Positions 44,257-53,572 are shown, counted from the first letter of the stretch. The stretch: 64,000 bases of DNA from Duganella sp. Root336D2 (GCF_001425005.1 NZ_LMDB01000012.1:248001-312000), one strand, 5' to 3'. The notes: generated from the sequence alone by a model not told the origin. A program made the numbers and translations.

Positions 44257-46185
44257 ATGGGTAGCGACAATGAGGTAAACGACGCGCAAACGAACAGCCG
44301 TCGTCGATTCCTGGGTAAGAGTGCTGCGTTAGGCTTGGCCGGCGCTGGCGTGCTGGCAGGCTGCAAGGAGAACGGTGCGGGGGCGCCCGGTTCTGCTTCG
44401 GCATCGGCAGCAGCAGCGGGCAAGTCGCACGGTGCTGGCAAGGCGCATGTGGAGCCGGGCCAGCTGGATGACTATTACCTGTTCTCCAGCGGCGGCCACT
44501 CCGGCGAGGCGCGCATTATGGGCGTTCCTTCCGGGCGAACACTGCGCCGTATCCCTGTTTTCAATATCGATCCTATGGTTGGTTGGGGTATCACCAACGA
44601 ATCCAAGGCTATCATGGGCACCAAGCCGGATGGCAGCCTGAAATACACCACCGGTGATACCCACCACGTGCATGGCAGCTACAAGGACGGCACCTATGAT
44701 GGCCGTTTCCTGTGGGTGAACGACAAGATCCACTCGCGCCTGGCCCGCATCCGCATGGACACCATGGAGTGCGACAAGATCACCGAACTGCCTAACGTAC
44801 AAGGCTTCCACGGCATCTTCCCTGACAAGTGCGACCCGGTCGACAAGTCGGTCAACCACACCACCCGCGTGTTTTGCGGTGCCGAATTCGCGATTCCATT
44901 CCCGAACGACGGCCGCGACCTGGACGATCCCTCCAAATGGGGCTCGCTGTTCACCTGCGTGGATGCGGAAACCATGGACGTGCGTTGGCAAGTGCGCGTC
45001 GATGGCAATATGGATTTGACGGCGACATCCTATGATGGCCGCTTCGCCTGCTCCAACCAGTACAACACGGAAAATGCGGCGGACCAGGCGGGCATGATGG
45101 CTGCCGAGCGCGATGCCTGCGTGTTCTTCGATGTGGCCCGGGTGGAAGCGCTGGTCAAGGCCGGAAAATTCACCACCATCGGCTCCTCGAAAGTGCCGGT
45201 GGTTGACGGCCGCAAAGCCGTCAATGCCGATCCCAAGACCGCCGTCACGTGCTACGTCCCGGTCGGCAAGAACCCGCACGGCGTGAACGCGTCGCCGGAC
45301 GGCAAGTACATGGTGTGCTCCGGCAAGCTGTCGCCGACTGCGACCGTGATCGAAGTGGCTCTGGTGGCCAAGTGGTTCGACGGCGAACTGAAAACCGAGC
45401 GCGATGCCGTTGTGGCGGAACCGGAAATCGGCCTGGGCCCGTTGCATACCGCCTTCGACGGCAAGGGCAATGCCTTTACCACCCTGTTCCTGGACAGCCA
45501 GATCGTCAAGTGGAACGTGGCTGCCGCCATCGCGCAGTTCAAGGGCGACAAGACCGTCAAGCCGGTGGTTGACCGTGTGGACGTGCACTACCAGCCGGGC
45601 CACGGCTACGCTTCGATGGGTGAGACCAAGGATGCGGACGGCAAGTACTTCAACTCGGGTAACAAGTTCTCGAAGGACCGCTTCCTGCCGGTCGGCCCGC
45701 TGCACAGTGAAACGGAGCAGCTGATCGACATCACCGGCGACCAGATGGTGATCATTTCCGACCACACCGCTTATCCGGAGCCGCACGACGCAATCATCGT
45801 GCGCCGCGATATCGTGAAGACGCGCCAGATCTACAACATGGACGACTTCCCGAACAAGGTGACGGCGGACAACGCGGGCATTACGCGCAACGGCAACAAG
45901 GTGCATGTGCGCCTGATGTCGCAGGCGCCGGCCTTCAGCATGCCGGTCATCAAGGTGAAGAAGGGTGACGAGGTAACGCTCACGCTGACCAACTACGACA
46001 AGGTGGAAGACCTGACTCACGGTTGCGCACTGCCGACCTACAACATCAACTTCATCGTCAACCCGCAGGAGACCAAGTCGGTCACCTTCAAGGCTGACCA
46101 TGCCGGTGCGTTCTGGATGTATTGCACGCACTTCTGCCACGCGCTGCACCTGGAAATGCGCAGCCGCTTCCTGGTGGAGGCTTAA
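44257..46185 (+). CDS. nosZ: nitrous-oxide reductase NosZ (clade I, Tat-exported)
   Basis: A 642-residue multicopper enzyme that reduces N2O to N2 in the periplasm. Tat signal SRRRFLGKSAALGLAGAG at residues 12-30; a seven-bladed propeller with CuZ histidines (DTHHVHGSYKDG, NVQGFHGIFPD, NPHGVNASPDG); and a C-terminal cupredoxin with the CuA motif WMYCTHFCHALHLEM. The Tat signal and NosR partner mark it as clade I. The signal ends in GVLAGCKENG, which resembles a lipobox, so membrane anchoring is possible. It is first in the cluster, ahead of nosR, which is not the common order. Confidence 0.97.
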   Translation: MGSDNEVNDAQTNSRRRFLGKSAALGLAGAGVLAGCKENGAGAPGSASASAAAAGKSHGAGKAHVEPGQLDDYYLFSSGGHSGEARIMGVPSGRTLRRIPVFNIDPMVGWGITNESKAIMGTKPDGSLKYTTGDTHHVHGSYKDGTYDGRFLWVNDKIHSRLARIRMDTMECDKITELPNVQGFHGIFPDKCDPVDKSVNHTTRVFCGAEFAIPFPNDGRDLDDPSKWGSLFTCVDAETMDVRWQVRVDGNMDLTATSYDGRFACSNQYNTENAADQAGMMAAERDACVFFDVARVEALVKAGKFTTIGSSKVPVVDGRKAVNADPKTAVTCYVPVGKNPHGVNASPDGKYMVCSGKLSPTATVIEVALVAKWFDGELKTERDAVVAEPEIGLGPLHTAFDGKGNAFTTLFLDSQIVKWNVAAAIAQFKGDKTVKPVVDRVDVHYQPGHGYASMGETKDADGKYFNSGNKFSKDRFLPVGPLHSETEQLIDITGDQMVIISDHTAYPEPHDAIIVRRDIVKTRQIYNMDDFPNKVTADNAGITRNGNKVHVRLMSQAPAFSMPVIKVKKGDEVTLTLTNYDKVEDLTHGCALPTYNINFIVNPQETKSVTFKADHAGAFWMYCTHFCHALHLEMRSRFLVEA

Positions 46186-46197
46186 GCCCGAAAGGGC
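46186..46197 (+). promoter_or_regulatory. GNRA tetraloop hairpin between nosZ and nosR
   Basis: GCCC-GAAA-GGGC directly after the nosZ stop, ten bases before the nosR ATG and overlapping its GGGCGG ribosome site. It may lower nosR translation relative to nosZ or mark an mRNA processing point. Confidence 0.5.
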
Positions 46198-46206
46198 GGT
46201 TTATCC

Positions 46207-48372
46207 ATGCTGTATCGACTGATTTCCCTGCTTTGGGCGGCGCTGCTTGCGTTGGTGTGCGCAGCGCCCGCCTCGGCCACTTCGATGTACAACACCGTGC
46301 TGTCCGCGGGGTTGCTGGGTGGCCCCGATTTGTGTGCCGAAGCGCCGTGCAGCGACGTGCTGCCTGCCGCGACGGCGTTTTCCAAGCGCAAAGGCGCGCC
46401 GGCCTACGTTGAAGGCTACGCGCTGGAGCAGGGCAGGCAGAAGGTGGTGGGCTACGTGTTCCTGTCCACCGATGTGGTGGACATTCCGGCTTACTCGGGT
46501 AAGCCGGTTGTCACGCTGATCGGCATGGATGCCAAAGGTTTGATTACCGGGGTGCGCATCCTGAAGCACTCCGAACCGATTTTGTTGGCGGGCATTCCGG
46601 AAACTGTGCTGACGAAGTTCGTCAGGCAGTACCTGGGCAAGCCCGGCGACGCCAAGCTGGAACTCGGTCTTGGACGTGATGGTGGTGATCTTGATGCGAT
46701 CAGCGGGGCCACCGTTACTGCCATAGCCGAGAACCAGACCATTGCGCAAAGCGCGTATGAGATAGGCAAGCAGGTGGGCATCTTCAAGGGGATGGTCAAA
46801 CCGCGCGTACATTTCACGCAGCTGCGCGAACGTCTGGACTGGACCGCGCTCGTCAAGGAGGGCGCGGTCCAGCATATGCGCGTGGAAAGCGCGGATGTGG
46901 GCCTGCCATCCGGCGGCAAGCCATATATGGACCTGCACTTCGGCTACCTGAATGTGCCGACCATCGGCATCAGCCTGCTCGGCGAACGCAATTACCAGCG
47001 CCTGATGCAGGACCTGAAGGAAGACGAGCACGCAATCTTCATCATCGGCACCGGCCTGGAATCGTTCAAGGGTTCCGGCTTTGTGCGCGGCGGTATTTAC
47101 GACCGCATCCAGGTGCGCCAGGATGCGGACCGCTTTACCTTCCGCGATACCGATTACCTGAACCTGTATCACCTGGAGCCGGCCGATGCGCCGGAATACA
47201 AGGAATCGGCGATCTTCATCGTCCGTTCCGCAAATTTCAACCCTGCGTGGCCGTGGCAACTGAGCCTGCTGGCCAATAAGCTGGACATGCAGACCCACGC
47301 CAAGGTGTTTGTCCACTTTGACGAAGAATACTGGACTCCGGCGCGCTACCTGGAAGGCGGCCGCCCGAAAGTCGAGCGTCCGGTGCCGGCCTGGAAATCG
47401 GCCTGGCTGGCGCGCAAAGGCGAAATCACCTTGTTCGTGCTGGCGCTGCTGGCTACGGCCGGCTTGTACTCGCAGCGCGAGCGCCTGGTGCGCGCCTCGA
47501 AGCGCAAGAGCAAGCCGCTGATCAGCATTCCGCGCACCATGCTGTGGCTCATCGCGGTCGGCTTCTTTGGACTGTACCTGAAGGCGCAGCCTTCAATCAC
47601 CCAGGTGATGACCTGGTTCCATTCCCTGGTCTACCAGTGGAAGTGGGAGCTGTTCCTGTCCGACCCGTTCACCTTCATCTTCTGGTGGTTCATGGTGGTC
47701 AGCGTGGTGCTGTGGGGGCGCGGCCTGTTCTGCGGCTGGCTGTGTCCATTCGGTTCGCTGCAACACCTGGCCCACAAGCTCGGCACCCTGATTGGACTGG
47801 GCCGCTTCCAGGGCCTGCTGCCCAAGCGCGTGCACGACAAGCTGAAATGGGTGAAGTACGGCGTGTTCGCGGTGCTGGTCGGGGTGTCGTTCTATTCGAT
47901 GGAACTGGCAGAGCACCTGGCGGAGATTGAACCGTTCAAGACCACCTTCCTGGTGGGCGTACTGAATCGGGGCTGGCCGTTCTCGGCCTTCGTGGCGGTC
48001 ATTCTCGGCATTTCAATCCTGAGCGAGCGGCCATATTGCAAGTACATTTGCCCGCTGGGCGCCGGCCTGGCCGTGCCGAGCTTCTTCCGCCTGTTTGGCC
48101 TGAAGCGCAAGCAGGAGTGCGTGACCTGCACCGCATGTGCCAAGGGGTGCGGCTCGCATGCTATCGATGCGCAGGGGCGCATCGACCAGAAGGAATGCCT
48201 GCTTTGCCTGGACTGCATGGTGATGTACTACGACGACCATGCCTGCCCGCCGCTGGCCAAGGAGCGCAAGACGCGCGAGAAGAACGGCCAGCCGCTGACG
48301 CCTATCGATGAACGCGGCTACTTTATTTCGCTGGATGCGGTCCGCAGTGAGCTGAAAAGGAAGGCAGGGTAA
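46207..48372 (+). CDS. nosR: NosR, flavin- and iron-sulfur membrane protein for N2O reduction
   Basis: A 721-residue protein. Signal/anchor (1-24), a periplasmic FMN-binding domain with the flavinylation motif DAISGATVT (Thr near residue 169), then five to six membrane helices (about 400-640) carrying two CxxxCP motifs (CGWLCPFGS, CKYICPLGA), and a cytoplasmic ferredoxin end with CTACAKGCG and CLLCLDC. It passes electrons to NosZ and is needed for nos expression in characterised denitrifiers. ApbE encoded downstream should attach its FMN. Confidence 0.96.
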   Translation: MLYRLISLLWAALLALVCAAPASATSMYNTVLSAGLLGGPDLCAEAPCSDVLPAATAFSKRKGAPAYVEGYALEQGRQKVVGYVFLSTDVVDIPAYSGKPVVTLIGMDAKGLITGVRILKHSEPILLAGIPETVLTKFVRQYLGKPGDAKLELGLGRDGGDLDAISGATVTAIAENQTIAQSAYEIGKQVGIFKGMVKPRVHFTQLRERLDWTALVKEGAVQHMRVESADVGLPSGGKPYMDLHFGYLNVPTIGISLLGERNYQRLMQDLKEDEHAIFIIGTGLESFKGSGFVRGGIYDRIQVRQDADRFTFRDTDYLNLYHLEPADAPEYKESAIFIVRSANFNPAWPWQLSLLANKLDMQTHAKVFVHFDEEYWTPARYLEGGRPKVERPVPAWKSAWLARKGEITLFVLALLATAGLYSQRERLVRASKRKSKPLISIPRTMLWLIAVGFFGLYLKAQPSITQVMTWFHSLVYQWKWELFLSDPFTFIFWWFMVVSVVLWGRGLFCGWLCPFGSLQHLAHKLGTLIGLGRFQGLLPKRVHDKLKWVKYGVFAVLVGVSFYSMELAEHLAEIEPFKTTFLVGVLNRGWPFSAFVAVILGISILSERPYCKYICPLGAGLAVPSFFRLFGLKRKQECVTCTACAKGCGSHAIDAQGRIDQKECLLCLDCMVMYYDDHACPPLAKERKTREKNGQPLTPIDERGYFISLDAVRSELKRKAG

Positions 48373-48376
48373 AACC

Positions 48377-49654
48377 ATGAGTGTCCTCAGGGTTTGCGCG
48401 GCCGCCCTGGCTGCGCCCGCGATGCTGGCCTGCGCCCCGGCAGGTGCATACGCGGCCGTGCTGCAGGTGCGCGCCGGCGAATCGATCGCCGCTGCCGTCG
48501 GCCAGGCACATCCCGGCGACACTATCCAGGTCATGGCCGGTACCTACGCAGAACGCATCCTGATCGACAAGCCGCTACGCCTTGAGGGTATCGGCAAGCC
48601 GACCATCGCCGCCGGCTACAAGGGGGACGTGATCCGCGTCAGGTCGGCTGACGTATCGATCCGCGGCTTGATCGTGCGCGACAGCGGCACCGACCTCGGA
48701 TCGCAAAATGCCGGCATCTACGTCATGCCAGGCTCCGACCGGATCGTGATCGCCAACTGCGACCTGGTCACCAACCTGTTCGGCGTCTGGCTCGAGCAGT
48801 CGCGTGACGCCATCCTGCAGGGCAACCTGATTACCGGCCGCCGTGACCTGATGTCGCAAATGCGCGGCAACGGCATCCAGGTCTACAACACCGACGACAC
48901 GCAGGTGATCGACAATACGGTGAGCTACGTGCGCGACGGCATCTACGTCGACTACTCGCGCCGTGCCACCTTCCGCGGCAACACCGTGCATCACGTGCGC
49001 TACGGAACGCACTATATGAACACCCACAACAGCACGTGGGAAGGCAACACCGTGTACCAGAGCCGCGGCGGCCTGGCGCTGATGGAGGTACGCAGCCTCA
49101 CGGTGCGCAACAACGTCGCCTGGGGAAACGAAGACCACGGCATCATGCTGCGCACCATCCAGGACTCGGTCATAGAAAACAATATCGTGGCCGGCAATGG
49201 ACGCGGCTTCTTTATTTACGACGCCGAATTCAATTCCCTGCGCGGAAACCTGGTAATCGGCAATCGCACCGGCGTGCACCTGACGGCCGGTTCCAGCAAC
49301 AATGCTGTGGATGGAAACGACTTTATCCACAATGCCGAACAGGTCAACTTCGTAGCCTCGAAAGACGTCGAATGGGGGCGCAGCAAGGGCAATTACTGGA
49401 GCAATTACAGCGGCTGGGACCAGGACAACGACGGCAACGGCGATGTGCTGTACCAGGCCAACGACGTGGTCGATCGCCTGCACTGGCAATACCCGCTGCT
49501 CAAGCTCCTGCTTAGCAGTCCGGCCGTACAAACGCTGCGCTTGGTGTCGCGGCAATTTCCTTTGCTGCGCGCGCCGAGCGTGATCGACAAGCACGCCCGT
49601 ATGCAGCCCTGGAACACTGATTGGAGAAAATGGCATGGACGACAAGCTGATTGA
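48377..49654 (+). CDS. nosD: NosD, periplasmic copper-site maturation protein
   Basis: A 425-residue protein with a signal peptide (residues 1-27) and a right-handed beta-helix built of CASH repeats (NTDDTQVIDNTVSYVRDGIYVDYSRRATFRGNTVHHV and similar). NosD works with the NosFY ABC transporter to assemble the CuZ cluster of NosZ. The end overlaps nosF by 20 bp, so they are coupled. Confidence 0.95.
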   Translation: MSVLRVCAAALAAPAMLACAPAGAYAAVLQVRAGESIAAAVGQAHPGDTIQVMAGTYAERILIDKPLRLEGIGKPTIAAGYKGDVIRVRSADVSIRGLIVRDSGTDLGSQNAGIYVMPGSDRIVIANCDLVTNLFGVWLEQSRDAILQGNLITGRRDLMSQMRGNGIQVYNTDDTQVIDNTVSYVRDGIYVDYSRRATFRGNTVHHVRYGTHYMNTHNSTWEGNTVYQSRGGLALMEVRSLTVRNNVAWGNEDHGIMLRTIQDSVIENNIVAGNGRGFFIYDAEFNSLRGNLVIGNRTGVHLTAGSSNNAVDGNDFIHNAEQVNFVASKDVEWGRSKGNYWSNYSGWDQDNDGNGDVLYQANDVVDRLHWQYPLLKLLLSSPAVQTLRLVSRQFPLLRAPSVIDKHARMQPWNTDWRKWHGRQAD

Positions 49655-50555
49655 CTTGCGCGCCGTGGGCAAGCGTTATGGGGCGCTGCAGGCGGTCGAT
49701 GGCGTCGACCTGTCCGTCGGGCGGGGCCGCATGGTGGGCCTGATCGGGCATAACGGCGCCGGCAAAAGCACACTGTTCAAGATGATGCTTGGCTTACTGG
49801 AGCCGACTTCGGGCGAAGTACGCATCTGCGGCGTACGCACCAATGATGGCGCCTTCCGCGATGTGCGGCGCCGTATCGGCTATCTGCCGGAGAGCTTTGT
49901 CGCCTACGACAACCTGACCGGTCTGGAACTGCTGCACCTGTTCGCGGATTTGAAGAAAGTCGCGCGCGGCGCCTGCTGCAATGTGCTGGAGCGGGTGGGC
50001 CTGTCGGCGGCGGCCGATCGCCGTGTTGGCGGCTACTCCAAGGGCATGCGACAGCGCCTGGGCTTTGCACAATTGCTGCTTGGCGCACCGCAACTGGTCT
50101 TCCTTGATGAACCGACCAATGGCCTCGATCCGGACGGCATCCACGATTTCTACCGCATCCTGCACCAGCTGCGAGAAGAGGGCGCCACCATCGTCATCAC
50201 TTCGCACATCCTGGCCGAGATCCAGGAGCGGGTCGACGAACTGGTGATCCTGAGCGGAGGCCGCATTGCGGCGCAAGGAACGCTGGCGCAACTGCGCGCC
50301 GGCGCAGCCATGCCTGCCGAAATCCGGCTGGTGGCGCGTCCAGGCGCTACCGGCCGCGTAATCGCCGCGCTGCGCGGCCACCAGGTGCGCGTGGAGCGCG
50401 ATTGCATCCGCGTTCCTTGCCCGCCGCGCCAGAAAATCCAGATGCTGCAGCTGATCTCGACGCTCAGCGACGCCATCGATGACGTGGCGATCCATGAGCC
50501 GTCGCTGGAAGACCTGTTCTTCGGCATGGGAGGCCGTCATGCACGCGCGGCTTGA
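49635..50555 (+). CDS. nosF: NosF, ABC transporter ATPase
   Basis: A 306-residue ATPase with Walker A GHNGAGKST (near residue 37), signature YSKGMRQRLG, Walker B LVFLDEPTNGLDPDG and the switch His in ITSHIL. A C-terminal extension of about 85 residues fits NosF. It powers NosY and is needed, with NosD, to mature CuZ. It overlaps both neighbours (nosD by 20 bp, nosY by 17 bp). Confidence 0.94.
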   Translation: MDDKLIDLRAVGKRYGALQAVDGVDLSVGRGRMVGLIGHNGAGKSTLFKMMLGLLEPTSGEVRICGVRTNDGAFRDVRRRIGYLPESFVAYDNLTGLELLHLFADLKKVARGACCNVLERVGLSAAADRRVGGYSKGMRQRLGFAQLLLGAPQLVFLDEPTNGLDPDGIHDFYRILHQLREEGATIVITSHILAEIQERVDELVILSGGRIAAQGTLAQLRAGAAMPAEIRLVARPGATGRVIAALRGHQVRVERDCIRVPCPPRQKIQMLQLISTLSDAIDDVAIHEPSLEDLFFGMGGRHARAA

Positions 50556-51363
50556 CTGGTCGGCCGCTGCCACCATCGCTGCGCGCGAATTCCGCGACCG
50601 CCTGCGCAACCGCTGGGTGCTGGCGGTGGCGCTGGTGTTCGCCGTGTTTGCGCTGGCGATTGCATGGTTCGGCATGGCGCAGCAGGGAAGTGTGGGCTAT
50701 CGGGGTATCGACGTCACCATCGTCAGCCTGTCCAGCCTTGTCACCTACCTGGTGCCGCTGATTGCGCTGCTGCTGGGCTACGACGCGATTGTCGGCGAGC
50801 GCGAACGCGGTTCGCTGGAACTCCTGCTGTCGCTGCCAATCACCCGCTTTGAACTGCTGCTGGGGAAGTTTGCCGGTCTGGCGGCTGCGCTGGCTGCATC
50901 GACGGCACTGGGCTTCGGCGCGGCCTTGCTGGCCCTCGCCAACCAGCTCGACGCGCGCGATGCCGTGCATTTCTTCGGCTTTGCCGGCAGCGCCATCCTG
51001 TTGGGACTGGCCTTCCTCAGCATGTCGCTTTGCCTGTCGGTGCTGGCGCACAACCGCATTCGCGCCAGCGGTCTGGCGATCGGCCTGTGGTTCCTGTTCG
51101 TGCTGGTGTTCGACATGGTGCTGATGGGCGTCCTGGCGCTGTCGCAGGGTGCCCTGGACAGCAGCGTCTTCGGCGCCTTGCTGATGCTCAATCCAGCCGA
51201 CGTGTTCCGCCTGCTGAATATCTTCAGCTCCGAGCAGGTGCAGGGCCTGTACGGCCTGGCGACCGTGATGCCGGAGCATTTGACCAGCCCGGCGCTGCTG
51301 GCTGGCGTAATGCTGGCCTGGATCGCCGTTCCCTTTGCCATCGCCAGCTGGAGATTCAAATGA
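50539..51363 (+). CDS. nosY: NosY, ABC transporter permease
   Basis: A 274-residue membrane protein with six helices and the ABC-2 pattern (AREFRDRLRNRWVLAVALVFAVFALAIAWFG; GERERGSLELLLSLPITRFELLLGK). It forms the membrane part of NosFY. The ATG at 50539 lies within the nosF end. The last codon overlaps the nosL ATG as ATGA. Confidence 0.93.
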   Translation: MHARLDWSAAATIAAREFRDRLRNRWVLAVALVFAVFALAIAWFGMAQQGSVGYRGIDVTIVSLSSLVTYLVPLIALLLGYDAIVGERERGSLELLLSLPITRFELLLGKFAGLAAALAASTALGFGAALLALANQLDARDAVHFFGFAGSAILLGLAFLSMSLCLSVLAHNRIRASGLAIGLWFLFVLVFDMVLMGVLALSQGALDSSVFGALLMLNPADVFRLLNIFSSEQVQGLYGLATVMPEHLTSPALLAGVMLAWIAVPFAIASWRFK

Positions 51364-51881
51364 AGTGCAAGCGAAATGCCGCTGCCCTTGCAGCGCTGCT
51401 GCTGTTGCTTGCCGGCTGCGGCGATGCCGTGCGTTCGCTGGCTGCTGGCGAGCCGGCGGACGATGCGGTTTGCGCGCTCGATGGCATGAGCCTCAAGGAT
51501 TATCCCGGCCCGAAGGCGCAGATCGTGTTCAGGGACGGCCGCATCGACTACTTCTGCAGCCTGTCGGAATTGTTTGAGGTCCTGTTTGGCGACGATGGCC
51601 AGCGCGGCATCGGCGCCAGCTATGTGCAGGACATGGGCAAAGCCGATTGGAGCAAGCCGCGCGGGCATTGGATCGAGGCCCGCAGCGCGTTCTACGTGAT
51701 CGAGAGCCGCGCCCAGGGCGCTATGGGGCCAACCATCGGCACCTTCGCCGGTAAAGAGGATGCGCAGGCCTTCGCTGCGCGAGAAGGCGGCCGCGTACTC
51801 GATTACAGCCAGATCAAGCCGGGTGTGCTCAAACCGGGCACCAGGCCGGGCCATGATGCGCATGACGATTCCATGCGCTGA
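51360..51881 (+). CDS. nosL: NosL, copper-binding lipoprotein
   Basis: A 173-residue lipoprotein: lipobox LLLLAGC at about residues 14-20, then the Cu(I)-binding pair Cys/Met in VCALDGMSL and a second Met in YVQDMGKADW. NosL delivers copper for NosZ assembly in the periplasm. ATGA overlap with nosY. The metal loop is CALDGM instead of the more usual CxxCGM, so only one Cys is offered. Confidence 0.93.
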   Translation: MKCKRNAAALAALLLLLAGCGDAVRSLAAGEPADDAVCALDGMSLKDYPGPKAQIVFRDGRIDYFCSLSELFEVLFGDDGQRGIGASYVQDMGKADWSKPRGHWIEARSAFYVIESRAQGAMGPTIGTFAGKEDAQAFAAREGGRVLDYSQIKPGVLKPGTRPGHDAHDDSMR

Positions 51882-51919
51882 GTATTTTTTTTCACCCACC
51901 AACCAAGAGGAAGACAAGC

Positions 51920-52243
51920 ATGAAAGCATTTACCAAGCTGACCGTCGCTATCGCTGCCGCCGTCCTGGCGCCTGCGGTTATGGCCGCCGCACCTGCCAAG
52001 GGCGCCGGCATCAGCGGCGAGAAGATCTATTCCGCCAACTGCGCCTCCTGCCACGCCGCTGGCGTGCTGGGCGCACCTAAAGCCGGCGATAAAGCCGCGT
52101 GGGCCCCGCGCGTCAAGCAGGGCAAGGAAGTACTGTACACCCATGGCCTGAACGGCTTCAAGATGATGCCTGCAAAAGGCGGCAATCCCGGCTTGAAAGA
52201 TGATGAGGTGAAGGCCGCCATCGACTTCATGGCCAAGAGCTGA
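51920..52243 (+). CDS. class I c-type cytochrome (cytochrome c5-like)
   Basis: A 107-residue protein with a signal peptide (1-23) and one haem motif CASCH at residues 41-45; the axial Met is in FKMMPAKGGNPGL. The closing DDEVKAAIDFMAKS helix fits c5/c551-type cytochromes. Its place between nosL and apbE suggests it is a periplasmic electron donor to NosZ. AAGAGGAAG precedes the ATG. Confidence 0.92.
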   Translation: MKAFTKLTVAIAAAVLAPAVMAAAPAKGAGISGEKIYSANCASCHAAGVLGAPKAGDKAAWAPRVKQGKEVLYTHGLNGFKMMPAKGGNPGLKDDEVKAAIDFMAKS

Positions 52244-52245
52244 TA

Positions 52246-53304
52246 ATGCAGCGCCGACGGCTGTTGGCTTGCACCGTGCTGCTGCCTTTGCTGGCAGCTT
52301 GCACGGCCAGGGATGAAGTGCACCGCGTGCAGGGCCATGTGTTCGGCACGCAGGTGGAGGTAAGTATTTACGGGCCATCCGAAGCTGAGGCGCGCGAGCA
52401 GGGCGCTGCCGTGCTGCGCGAATTCGACCGCCTGCACCACAAGTACCATGCCTGGCAGCCAAGCCAGCTGACGGCGCTGAACGATGCTATCGCTCGCGGC
52501 GAGGCCTTTGACGCAGACGATGAGATGGTGGGGCTGTTGCGCTCCGCCGCCGAATTGTCGGCGCGCTCCGGCGATACGTTCAACCCCGCCATCGGCCGCC
52601 TGATCCGGCTGTGGGGTTTCCAGAAGAACGATATTACAGCGGGCGGTCCGCCGTCGGCGGAAATCGAGAGGCTGGTCAAGGCCAATCCGCGCATGGCGGA
52701 CTTGCATTTCGAAGGGAACCGCATTACTAGCAGTAACCGCACCGTCATGCTGGACCTGGGCGGCTACGCTAAAGGCTATGCATTGGACCGGGCGGCGCAG
52801 ATCCTGCGCCAGGCACATGTCAAGGCGGCATTGGTCAACGTCGGCGGCAACGCGATCGCGCTTGGCCAGCCGGGCGAGCGGCCGTGGATGGTCGGCATCC
52901 GCAATCCGCGCGGGCCGGAGACGGTGGCGCGCGTGGCCCTGCACGACAATGAGGCAATCGGCACCAGCGGCGACTACGAGCGCTACTTCATGAAGGAGGG
53001 CAAGCGCCACGCCCACATCATCGATGCCCGCACCGGACAGACGGTGGACCTGGTCGCTTCCGTCACCATCATTGCCTCCGGCGGCGCCGACGCAGGTTTG
53101 CGCTCGGATGGCAATTCCAAGCCGCTGTTCGTGGTTGGCCCGCAGGGCTGGTGCGATATGGCGCAACGACTCGATTTGAAAGAAGCCATGCTGATTGATG
53201 CCCAGGGCGAGGTGTATGCTACGCCTGCCATGACGGCACGCACCGACCAGGGAAAAGAGAATGGGAAATCTGTACGAGGATGCACTGCCGCCCGCAACGG
53301 GTGA
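52246..53304 (+). CDS. apbE: FAD:protein FMN transferase (ApbE/NosX)
   Basis: A 352-residue lipoprotein (lipobox LLAAC near residue 19). ApbE motifs are present: GTQVEVSIYG, FNPAIGRLIRLWGF, DLGGYAKGYALD, NVGGNAIALG, and HIIDARTGQTV with the metal-binding TSGDYERYF. It should attach FMN to the threonine in the SGAT motif of NosR. In nos clusters this gene is called nosX. It starts two bases after the cytochrome gene and overlaps the cupin gene by 44 bp. Confidence 0.92.
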   Translation: MQRRRLLACTVLLPLLAACTARDEVHRVQGHVFGTQVEVSIYGPSEAEAREQGAAVLREFDRLHHKYHAWQPSQLTALNDAIARGEAFDADDEMVGLLRSAAELSARSGDTFNPAIGRLIRLWGFQKNDITAGGPPSAEIERLVKANPRMADLHFEGNRITSSNRTVMLDLGGYAKGYALDRAAQILRQAHVKAALVNVGGNAIALGQPGERPWMVGIRNPRGPETVARVALHDNEAIGTSGDYERYFMKEGKRHAHIIDARTGQTVDLVASVTIIASGGADAGLRSDGNSKPLFVVGPQGWCDMAQRLDLKEAMLIDAQGEVYATPAMTARTDQGKENGKSVRGCTAARNG

Positions 53305-53572
53305 GCGCTTCGATACGCTGCTGTCGCACCGGGGGCTGGTTATCGAGCGCATTGTCAGCACGGCGAAGATCGCATCGCAGGAATACGTGCAGGAACAGGA
53401 CGAATGGGTGGTGCTGCTGACGGGGGAGGCCATGCTGGACGTGGCCGGCAGCAAGGTAGCGCTGAAGGCCGGCGATTACCTGTTCCTGCCGGCGCGCACG
53501 CCCCATGCCGTCCTGCAGGTTTCCGATGGCGCCTTATGGCTCGCGGTGCACCTGCACGGGCGCAGCGCGTGA
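53261..53572 (+). CDS. cupin-domain protein
   Basis: A 103-residue single-domain cupin. Motif 1 (QEQDEWVVLLTGEAMLDV) and motif 2 (LKAGDYLFLPARTPHAVLQV) are present, but motif 1 has Gln/Asp where the two metal histidines usually stand; one metal His remains in TPHAV. It overlaps apbE by 44 bp, so it is translated from the nos message. A role in the cluster is not known to me. Confidence 0.85.
   Translation: MGNLYEDALPPATGERFDTLLSHRGLVIERIVSTAKIASQEYVQEQDEWVVLLTGEAMLDVAGSKVALKAGDYLFLPARTPHAVLQVSDGALWLAVHLHGRSA

Noticed and set aside
44329..46149. A 606-codon open frame antisense to nosZ
   Set aside because: Composition typical of a mirror frame in high-GC DNA; NosZ on the plus strand is unmistakable.
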